Assembly (NCBI GenBank): GCA_003151275.1
Contig: PLXC01000062.1
Span: 1-49,537 of the forward strand
DNA: 49,537 nucleotides
Direction: 5' to 3'
Source: Candidatus Melainabacteria bacterium
GTDB lineage: Bacteria > Cyanobacteriota > Vampirovibrionia > Obscuribacterales > Obscuribacteraceae
Position 1 is the first letter of the stretch; the number at the start of each line of letters is the position of its first letter. Positions 43,356 through 49,537 of the stretch are shown here, in pieces. Below the pieces are notes generated by a model. It searched no databases and was not told the DNA's origin. It worked only from the letters and a program-made list of their open reading frames with translations. The position numbers and the translations under genes are program-made.

Positions 43356-43794
43356 CGCGGGTGGACTGAACATTGATGCCGGCAGTTTCGCGCGAGCGAT
43401 GATCGGTGCACTTGCCGCGATGAGAGCGGACCCTGGCGCTGCGAATTGAACACACAGTCAGATTCAGGGTCTTCGCGCCGAAGCTGTCTGAGAGCTCGCA
43501 GTTCTTCGTCCTCCAAATAATGCACTGACGGGTCGCCGGATATCCACCAACGGCGCGAAACCGTTCAGAGGAGCCTTATAGGCGGCGGATTTAAGCGATC
43601 TGATTTCAGCTGCCGCAAAATTTGCGCGATCGAACATCGGCATTTCGTGTTTGTTCTGCGGCAGCGATCGAGACTTCTGTTACTTCTTCGGCGAAACAAC
43701 CGGTGCAGCTTTCTCGGCTGCTTTTTTCGGCTTCTTCGAACGCGCTACCGTGGTTTTTGACGCAGATTCTGCCTTTTCGAGGCTTTTTAGGCAT
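43356..43794 (-). pseudogene. Broken tyrosine recombinase, copy B
   Basis: This stretch matches the gene at 33314-34021 over its N-terminal and middle parts, including the ATG region and the upstream block with AGCATAGCTTA. It has several frameshifts, an internal loss of about 100 bp (junction near 43540, matching 33652-33758), and ends before the segment that would encode HxxR, the second His and the Tyr. It cannot make an active enzyme. Its presence shows that this recombinase block arrived here before and then decayed. Confidence 0.8.
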
Positions 43795-44008
43795 GCTCGT
43801 CGAAAATGATCTTGGGGACGGTAAAACAGCATAGCTTAAAGATTCAAGACAACGCCTAATTGCAATACGCTGGTGTATACAGCCAAATAACACCAGTCTT
43901 GCATATACATCGCAGATAGCTCATGATTAGGTAATCACCTTGGAAGTCACCGTTCGCAGTGGCATAGTTCGCAGTGGCATCTCGTTAAATACTCGAAGAG
44001 GTAAAGGC

Positions 44009-44275
44009 ATGGCAGACGTCCAAGTAACTTGTATCAACGAACAACCGCGCAACAATATGCATGAGGGAATTACTCATCTCGGTGGTAACAATTGGAAATT
44101 TACACGACAGCAAGTAATAGCGTCGATCGAGACCAACACAGATACTTTTTTCACTTTGGTGGGAGGAAAACGCGCAAATATTGGTGTGGTTGAAGGTGCA
44201 AATGGCAAATACGTTAGAACCTATGCCGATGGCGTGTGGACTGACAATCTTTTGGCTTTAGCTGAGTGTCTATAA
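44009..44275 (+). CDS. DUF3892 domain protein
   Basis: This 88-residue protein matches DUF3892: MADVQVTCINEQPRNN, then THLGGNNWKFTRQQVIASIE, FFTLVGGKRANIGVVEG and GKYVRTYADGVWTDNLLAL. ATG 44009 is preceded by GAGGTAAAGG; the frame extends to 43940 without support. DUF3892 proteins are small, widespread single-domain proteins of unknown role, often near mobile genes. It is a single cargo gene, directly upstream of a triple palindrome. Confidence 0.9.
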   Translation: MADVQVTCINEQPRNNMHEGITHLGGNNWKFTRQQVIASIETNTDTFFTLVGGKRANIGVVEGANGKYVRTYADGVWTDNLLALAECL

Positions 44276-44384
44276 TCTTCACTCCGCAGTAGACATGTTC
44301 GAAGTGCAGAGCAGCAGAATGTAACGTATAACACCAGTAGCACACTGTTATCTTACGAGCGGGCAAGGATGCCAAGCAAACACA

Positions 44385-44484
44385 ACGTTCTGTTATCAGT
44401 TTGAACGCGCGCAGCGCGCGTTAATGTCGTGATAACGACATTATGCCGACGGGACGTCCCGTCGGTTCTCCTTACGTTCTGTTA
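44385..44484. repeat. Triple-palindrome cluster within 11-bp direct repeats
   Basis: Three exact palindromes follow each other. 44404-44422 is a 9-bp stem AACGCGCGC with a single central A. 44422-44443 is a 9-bp stem TAATGTCGT with loop GATA. 44446-44465 is a 20-bp perfect palindrome CCGACGGGAC/GTCCCGTCGG. The direct repeat ACGTTCTGTTA lies outside at 44385-44395 and 44474-44484. This could be a recombination or cassette-type site, a structured RNA, or a bidirectional terminator. The surrounding 44276-44515 has no gene. Confidence 0.8.
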
Positions 44485-44515
44485 GTAGACTCATTTATCA
44501 GCTCAAACAGTTTGA

Positions 44516-45277
44516 TTACAATGGCCTCAATTCGGCAACAGAAAGGTGCATCATAGACGCTCCAATCGCCTCTGCCTTCTTGCTGGCTGACGCCGCTTCG
44601 TCATTTCTTGCCTGTAAAAGATAAATGTCGGCAAGCGCAATCAGCGCAACAGTCTCATCATGCCGACATTCGTCGACGGCGCTTTGTGGAAATCGAAATT
44701 GGTATCGCTTCAATGAATTATCGCGTTGGCATTTAATTTTCTTATATAATCGCGGTCCGGCATCATCAACTCGAACAGCCTCTACCAATAACGATTCAGC
44801 TCAAAATAACGCTTCTGAGTCCGTTAGTGAATAGTGCTCTCCCAACCAATTTTTTCTGATGCTCAAGGACTTTTTGTACAAGGACTCTGCATCTGAGTAT
44901 CGTCGTAAGCGATGATAACTCTTGTTCATAATCGCCGCTTCCAAGATTGGTTCTCCTTTCAAAGCTCGGATTTCGATAGCTTCCGCGAACACCGTCGCTG
45001 CTTCTTGATCGCGCCCCTGCTCATACAGGTTTAACCCCAGCTCGTTGATCGCTATGATTGTCTGTAAAGCGTGGGGTCGAACTATTTTGTCCAGCAAGGC
45101 ATGTTGCCTTCGGAACTGCTCTGCATCTCCATATCGGCCCTGCTTCGCGCGCGCTTCTGCTTGCTCCCAGAGCTGAATGGCCAACTTCGGAGCCAACAAG
45201 CTGCCCACACCTAGAACAAAGAGCAAGGTTGACGTTACGATAATTTCCGTCCGGAGGAAAACAATGAATGCAAACAT
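44516..45277 (-). pseudogene. TPR protein interrupted by in-frame TGA
   Basis: From ATG 45277 (MFAFIVFLRTEIIVTSTLLF) a membrane helix is followed by TPR-like units (AEQFRRQHALLDKIVRPHAL, EAATVFAEAIEIRALKG, YSDAESLYKKSLSIRKNWLG) to TGA 44801-44803. The same frame continues without a break (AESLLVEAVRVDDAG) for another 95 codons to 44516, with helical repeats continuing. A nonsense change in the seventh or so repeat fits best; readthrough is possible. Without it the protein would have about 253 residues. Confidence 0.6.
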
Positions 45278-45362
45278 AGTTGACTCACTCTGCAAGTAGC
45301 TCAAATTGTACGCTTTCGGTTCCGATCCACAATGGGGAAACTGCGAGTCGCCGGCATCGATC

Positions 45363-45710
45363 TCACCACGAATGTTGGTCGACCTGTTCGACAATCTCTT
45401 CGTAATCGCAACCTTTGTCTTCCAGCCGAGCCATTTCAGTTAAGCGATCAATCTCATGATCTACCAGGTAGTCCGCCAAGTTCTCATACTTCTTTCGAGC
45501 AGCGCCTCCGCTCCAGATGTAGAATTTCACGGACTCATTAGAATAGGCGTCGGTACGGTGCAAAATGGGATACGGATTTAAGTCGCATTTCTTCGCATGG
45601 TCAAGGTCGTCTTTTGGCACGTTAAACCTTGTACCGACCCTGTTCCATGCAGCGCGCCGGTTATTGGCTCGCCGCTCACAGGTTCTCTTCGTTGGTCGAC
45701 GCTTTGCCAT
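45363..45710 (-). CDS. Hypothetical protein
   Basis: This 115-residue protein starts at ATG 45710 with a basic N-terminus (MAKRRPTKRTCERRANNRRA) and continues with an acidic C-terminal helix (RLEDKGCDYEEIVEQVDQ). It is upstream of, and co-directional with, the TPR gene, about 85 bp away. No family is recognised; the basic start suggests nucleic-acid binding. Confidence 0.55.
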   Translation of the reverse strand: MAKRRPTKRTCERRANNRRAAWNRVGTRFNVPKDDLDHAKKCDLNPYPILHRTDAYSNESVKFYIWSGGAARKKYENLADYLVDHEIDRLTEMARLEDKGCDYEEIVEQVDQHSW

Positions 45711-45922
45711 GGCTTTTCTTCGTTAAAACGGTTTGTTTATTCAGGATCTTATCGCCCTGAGCGCTCCGAAAATTTGAAAAATAATACATAATTACGCCTT
45801 ATCAGCTCTTGGGTGCGAAGTTTAAAGGCACCAGCTTTGGTACTTCGTCGAGTTTGGCGATTTAGCAGCTTGTCGCAAGTTTAAGTCGTCACCGTCGGCA
45901 ACTACTTGCATTTCCTGAAGTA

Positions 45923-46066
45923 ATGCAAGCCCTTGTCCCTATAGACAAACCGCATCCACGGCATATCCAAAGTACCGCAAACCAGCCTGACGATGCGTAT
46001 TCCAAGATCTTTTCACTTGCAAGAAAGCACATGTCGATCAATGATCCTGACATCTTGAACTCGTGA
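45923..46066 (+). CDS. 47-residue protein, first of three-gene operon
   Basis: ATG 45923 opens a frame ending at TGA 46064-46066, whose last bases form the ribosome site (GTGAGGAAG) of the next gene at 46073. The product (MQALVPIDKPHPRHIQSTAN and DPDILNS at the end) is polar with a helix near the middle. Spacing and composition support a real, coupled small gene; its own ribosome site is weak. Confidence 0.5.
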   Translation: MQALVPIDKPHPRHIQSTANQPDDAYSKIFSLARKHMSINDPDILNS

Positions 46067-46072
46067 GGAAGT

Positions 46073-46366
46073 ATGTTAGCAGACGGCGCTGGTAGAAAAA
46101 TAACACCAGAACAATTCGCAGAAAATTTCGAATCACTTGTGCTTTTAGCCATGGAAGAAAGAGCTCAAGAATGGCTTGATAGTGCAGGTATTCAAAATGC
46201 AGTTTGTCCCGAGCATCTTCGAAACCCGAAAAATTTGACATTAATACTAGATCCTGAAGATGGAAAAACTCTCGTTCCGTCATATGAAGAATGCTGCCCA
46301 AAGTTGGTTACTGCCGTAGATTGCATAGTAGAAAAATTTGTTGGCGAAGTAAAGGAAGAGAAATAG
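46073..46366 (+). CDS. Hypothetical protein, second gene of operon
   Basis: This 97-residue acidic protein starts at ATG 46073 with GAGGAAG just upstream. It is helical (PEQFAENFESLVLLAMEERA), with cysteines at CPEH and ECCPK and no clear metal site. It lies between the 47-residue frame and the 264-codon gene, each less than 30 bp away. No family is recognised. Confidence 0.6.
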   Translation: MLADGAGRKITPEQFAENFESLVLLAMEERAQEWLDSAGIQNAVCPEHLRNPKNLTLILDPEDGKTLVPSYEECCPKLVTAVDCIVEKFVGEVKEEK

Positions 46367-46393
46367 GACACTATTTAACAAAGAGGACGCTAA

Positions 46394-47188
46394 ATGCAAG
46401 TGCCAGACTATGGAATCCTGATGAATAAACACAACATCAAAAGTGTTATTGGCGGAAGTGATATTGCGCTGGATCCTCAGAGCATGAGCATCCAATCAAA
46501 TCGCCGCGGCGACATCAGATGGCAAGGAAAGGCCCACAATGCCATGTTCCAGTTCATAAATGAGTACATAACAAACTGGCCGAAGCTACATCAGTTATTC
46601 AGTGAGATTACAGCCAGCTATGTTCAAGAAAAAGAGAGCACAACCGCTCAGAATGCTCATGCCGAAGACTACGCAAAAAAAGTGTTGAACAATGAACCTG
46701 TTGACAATGAAAAGATGTATGCGTTAAGTAGCGAAAAAAGTGGCATCATAAATGGCCGCCAAATAGCCGCCGGTACAATATTTGTTGTCTTAAACACAAT
46801 GTTTCAGGAGTTAAAAAAAGATCTGGAGATAGACGGAGACAAATTTGGAAAGTCTGGTCCGTTATTCCAGCAGCAAACATTCGGGAAAGTTGTTTGGGCG
46901 GCGTCAAATAATTTTAGGCACGCAGAGGAATGGCGCGCTCAGTGGGTAGCCGACAAATCTTTTAAAGATCAGCAGCTTCAATCCGTCACAGTGTTAGCGC
47001 CTGTGCTCGGTTTTGAGCAAAAAGACTACAGATTTCTCTCATGCAACGTATGTCCGGAAACATTGGCGGTCTTAAGCAATGGCAATTTTGAGATATTAGA
47101 ACAACATCTTTTCAGTTTCGCTAATGCATTGGCCGACGGCGTTGAAAACATAAAAACTCACGGCATTGTGCGCGCCGGTGTTACCTAA
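46394..47188 (+). CDS. Hypothetical protein with HEPN-like NFRHAEEW phrase
   Basis: This 264-residue helical protein contains NNFRHAEEWRAQW near residues 177-189. It recalls the N(Y/F)FRHxxEW signature of some HEPN-like (Cthe_2314-type) proteins; the match is by memory. It is the last gene of a three-gene operon with two small proteins. No membrane helix is seen. If the match is right, it could be an RNA-cutting effector, with the smaller proteins as partners. Confidence 0.55.
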   Translation: MQVPDYGILMNKHNIKSVIGGSDIALDPQSMSIQSNRRGDIRWQGKAHNAMFQFINEYITNWPKLHQLFSEITASYVQEKESTTAQNAHAEDYAKKVLNNEPVDNEKMYALSSEKSGIINGRQIAAGTIFVVLNTMFQELKKDLEIDGDKFGKSGPLFQQQTFGKVVWAASNNFRHAEEWRAQWVADKSFKDQQLQSVTVLAPVLGFEQKDYRFLSCNVCPETLAVLSNGNFEILEQHLFSFANALADGVENIKTHGIVRAGVT

Positions 47189-47422
47189 ACCCTCTCCTGA
47201 AATCGGCTAGCAGGTTAGGAGTGTTAGCTTAAATGACTCTGCCGCACAAAGAATGATTTTATAGTGCATTCAATCCTCCAGCGTCCGATTATATAGATTA
47301 TGTTTCAAAGATTGTTGATACCAGATGTAGTATCATTTTCTTGGAAGAATTACATACTCTTGCTTTTGCTTGACCCGGTGCAGGAGTACCGAACCGTAAG
47401 GTTATAACGTTCGTTGTGACTA

Positions 47423-48028
47423 CTAAAAAACAAGCGAATCATAGCTCGCCATTACTTCTGGCGGGTTCTGTCGGATAATTTGATATTTTGTTTGACTACA
47501 GTCTTTTGTTATAGCTCCAACCTTGAACCATGCGATAAGGAAAGCGAGTTCGGCAAATATTAACTCATGGTCTTTCTTGCCTAATGCTTGTAACAGCCAT
47601 TCAAAAATAGAATGAGCAGTCTTGCTATGGCGTCGATCTTCGAACTCGGAAAGCGGCATGTTTTTGACTACGCATTCTTCCTGCAAGTATTTGAGCTCGG
47701 CTAAGTCAGTGCCAGCATCTATTTCACCGTCAAAAGTGTCGACAAAATCCAAAATTGCACCTAAAACTGGCTCCCATACTAAGTCCGGATCCGAAATCCA
47801 CAGTTCGAAGTTTCCCGTACGAGCCTTGGATGCTATGAATAAAAATCCATATGAAAGTGATGCTTGTATGCAAGTTGGAGCGACTCCACTTATTAAAGCC
47901 GACATCGTAGCGGCGTTGATAAGTTCAAAGGTGCGCTCGAAATTCTCATCCATGTTCTTTTCGAATCGATCGGAGAGGTTTGTCATGGAGCGTCTATTGG
48001 TTTTAGCTTTTCCTTTGTTCGAAACCAC
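47423..48028 (-). CDS. Hypothetical protein
   Basis: I chose GTG 48028, which has AGGAG 6 bases upstream (201 residues); the frame extends to 48079. The protein is helical (SDRFEKNMDENFERTFELIN) with a fairly hydrophobic core, and has no recognised domain. It follows a 39-codon gene on the same strand. The 47189-47422 gap between this and the converging operon has a TGATACCAGAT element near 47318 and no gene. Confidence 0.55.
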   Translation of the reverse strand: MVSNKGKAKTNRRSMTNLSDRFEKNMDENFERTFELINAATMSALISGVAPTCIQASLSYGFLFIASKARTGNFELWISDPDLVWEPVLGAILDFVDTFDGEIDAGTDLAELKYLQEECVVKNMPLSEFEDRRHSKTAHSIFEWLLQALGKKDHELIFAELAFLIAWFKVGAITKDCSQTKYQIIRQNPPEVMASYDSLVF

Positions 48029-48096
48029 AAAACACTCCTGAAATAGGACATGGAGAATCGTTCTAACATTGCCAAGCAACTTAGCAGTTATTCAAT

Positions 48097-48216
48097 TTAT
48101 AGTACCGCAAAGAATCCCAATTCTTGCCAAAAACGTTTGAAGCTCTCTTCTGTCATTTTATGAGTAAGCACCCCAAGTTTCGAAGTGTCTATGGTGTAAA
48201 GAACAGATTTGGACAT
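48097..48216 (-). CDS. 39-residue protein upstream of 47423-48028
   Basis: ATG 48216 is preceded by AAGGTGG and encodes MSKSVLYTIDTSKLGVLTHK and then MTEESFKRFWQELGFFAVL. It ends at TAA 48097, 68 bp before the next start. The well-formed composition and ribosome site support it. It may be a small regulator or antitoxin-like partner of the following gene. Confidence 0.5.
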   Translation of the reverse strand: MSKSVLYTIDTSKLGVLTHKMTEESFKRFWQELGFFAVL

Positions 48217-48339
48217 GAACCCACCTTGTTTCTCAAGAGGCGCCTTATTGGCGTGTAGTCAAATAAAGAAAAAAATCATGACTGAGGACATAGTGCAGTC
48301 CGAACCAGTAAAATAGTAATCTCTTGAAAGGAGGTTCAA

Positions 48340-48744
48340 GTGCAGCAAGTGACCGCGAAAGTTTGCCACGATTGTAATGCAAAGAATGGTGCAGTTGGCT
48401 GCGACCACTGGGAGCAGTGGCCAGACAATCTCAACAAGGCTCACAATTGGAAAAGCGGGGTTGGACTAGATAAAAAGACTCATTGTCTTGAGTGCGGATT
48501 AGAAGCGACAATCCCACAATTGGCTAGCGGCCAAGTATCTTCTTTAAACTGCCCACGCTACAAAGTTCAGCGTGCATTCAAGAAGCCGGATGATAGCCGC
48601 CCTCGCGGCTATCGCTTGTGGTGCACGCAGCACAAACCGGGCAGTGCACAAAAGATGCCCAACGATCCACGCGCCGGTATCCAGCCCGGTGAGGCTCAAT
48701 GCGAAAAACCTGGTTGTAATAAACCAGCTAGCTGGGAGTATTAG
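48340..48744 (+). CDS. Cysteine-rich zinc-binding protein
   Basis: This 134-residue protein starts at GTG 48340 with a near-perfect AAAGGAGG site. Cysteine pairs at CHDC, CLEC and CEKPGC, plus GCDHW and CTQH, suggest two or three zinc sites. The family is not recognised. It ends 36 bp before the converging recombinase gene. Confidence 0.6.
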   Translation: MQQVTAKVCHDCNAKNGAVGCDHWEQWPDNLNKAHNWKSGVGLDKKTHCLECGLEATIPQLASGQVSSLNCPRYKVQRAFKKPDDSRPRGYRLWCTQHKPGSAQKMPNDPRAGIQPGEAQCEKPGCNKPASWEY

Positions 48745-48779
48745 TCAGCCGTTAGCTTCTGAGAAAAATAGAGCAGGTT

Positions 48780-49409
48780 CTAATCTTTGCCGAAACCTTT
48801 GAATCTTTTTGCATCGAGCTTGGTGTAGAGAACCGTGTGCTGGATATTCTTATGCCCCAGATAGCCTTGGATGGAGCGTGTATCGACTCCTTTGTTCGCG
48901 AGTTGATAGCCTTTCGAATGGCGAAGCATGTGTGGATGGACTGAAAATTTAAGTCCAGCATATTCGCCGGCACGAGCGATGATGTGATGAACAGTGCGCG
49001 CTGTGAGCGGTCCTTGGCGTTGGGATGAAAACACAAAGGCACTTTCCGGATATTCTCTTTGCAATTTTCTCAGAGCGCGAATTTCGTCGCCTTCAAGATA
49101 GTGGACGGATGGATCACCATTTTTGAGGCGGCTGACATGAAGCTTGGCTTTAGCGAATTCCACTTGCTCCCAGCGGAGGTCTGTGAGTTCGCTGACGCGA
49201 AGCGCATGGCGATACATGATAGTGATGACCAACCAGTCCCTAAAACCGTGCCTGGAGGACTCCAGGGCAGCAGATTTGATTTTCTCGATTTCGGACGAGG
49301 TAAGATATTCGCGAGAGCGGACCTCGAGGTTTTTGGGTTTGGTTGGGGGAGCTGGTCGGCGAGATTTGTTTTTTGCCGAAAATGATGAGGGGGCTTGTTT
49401 AGGTGTCAT
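48780..49409 (-). CDS. Tyrosine recombinase, copy C
   Basis: This 209-residue relative of the 33314-34021 product has the full set R71 (HALRVSE), K96 (RLKNG), H160 and R163 (HMLRH), H186 (GHKNIQ) and Y195 (LYTKL). The N-terminal tail is shorter and less Lys/Ala-rich. It has no core-binding domain. It starts at ATG 49409. The gene marks the right edge of the cargo region and, with the other two copies, suggests repeated insertion or exchange of recombinase-bearing blocks. Confidence 0.88.
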   Translation of the reverse strand: MTPKQAPSSFSAKNKSRRPAPPTKPKNLEVRSREYLTSSEIEKIKSAALESSRHGFRDWLVITIMYRHALRVSELTDLRWEQVEFAKAKLHVSRLKNGDPSVHYLEGDEIRALRKLQREYPESAFVFSSQRQGPLTARTVHHIIARAGEYAGLKFSVHPHMLRHSKGYQLANKGVDTRSIQGYLGHKNIQHTVLYTKLDAKRFKGFGKD

Positions 49410-49537
49410 TACGGGAAAGGCTCAAAAAGTGCGGAAAGACTTTGGAATTGATCTATTATTGCCGAAAAGGTATGTTTTAGGCTATCTATTAACAAAAAAG
49501 CTTTTCAAAATTTGGAGTTCCCCCCAAAAGGTAGACA

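Noticed and set aside
44276..44515. Integron attC site reading of the triple palindrome
   Set aside because: TATAAC and GTTAG ends can be found, but the R/L box layout and unpaired bases of attC are not present and no IntI is in the window. Kept only as an unexplained structure.

Overview
The window reads as accessory DNA from a bacterium using the standard code (TAA, TAG and TGA all end genes; Shine-Dalgarno sites are common). The lineage cannot be fixed from the sequence alone. My weak guess is a Cyanobacteriota/Melainabacteria-type genome, because of the short catalytic-domain-only tyrosine recombinases, the TonB-domain/TPR protein and the mix of cargo genes. No rRNA, tRNA, CRISPR array or core metabolic operon was found. 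The window holds five intact tyrosine recombinase genes, one more with a doubtful start (3318-3914) and one broken copy, plus a serine recombinase, a DDE transposase and a phage-satellite replication module, so several mobile elements appear to be stacked.

Region 1 (1-7.5 kb): two related small tyrosine recombinases (167-724 and 3318-3914) flank a TnsB/TniA-like DDE transposase and an overlapping TnsC/TniB-like AAA+ ATPase. Directly beside them is a three-gene minus-strand operon (7517 to 3950): a small protein, a large PIN-domain protein and an ORC-like AAA+ ATPase. It looks like an undescribed defence or nucleic-acid surveillance module. Region 2 (7.5-11.1 kb): gene remnants, then unknown genes separated by two copies of a 32-bp palindrome, and a DUF4145 gene.

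Region 3 (11.6-18.6 kb): a P4-like satellite replication module with two AlpA/excisionase-type regulators, a zinc-finger primase split from its Toprim half by a frameshift, and a DUF927 helicase. GTCCCG repeats follow, forming a perfect 25-bp inverted repeat around one small gene. Two genes for membrane or zinc-ribbon proteins come next, under near-identical promoter-like elements. Region 4 (18.7-23.4 kb, minus strand): a secreted TonB_C/TPR protein, a three-gene TIGR04255-type operon and a pair of small HTH genes with a repeated operator-like site.

Region 5 (24-31 kb): a decayed phage tape-measure gene, a serine recombinase operon, a double-length tyrosine recombinase whose first half has lost its catalytic residues, and a conventional phage-type integrase. 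Region 6 (31-49.5 kb): three related recombinase copies on the minus strand (33314-34021 intact, 43356-43794 broken, 48780-49409 intact) punctuate a run of small cargo operons. The cargo includes a HEPN-like zinc-ribbon protein, membrane/coiled-coil proteins, a lipoprotein operon, a PIN_8-type nuclease, a SLATT-like membrane protein, a DUF3892 protein, a TPR protein with an in-frame TGA and several unknowns. A cluster of three back-to-back perfect palindromes lies at 44404-44465. The general picture is a defence-rich integration hot spot in which recombinases bound exchangeable gene blocks.
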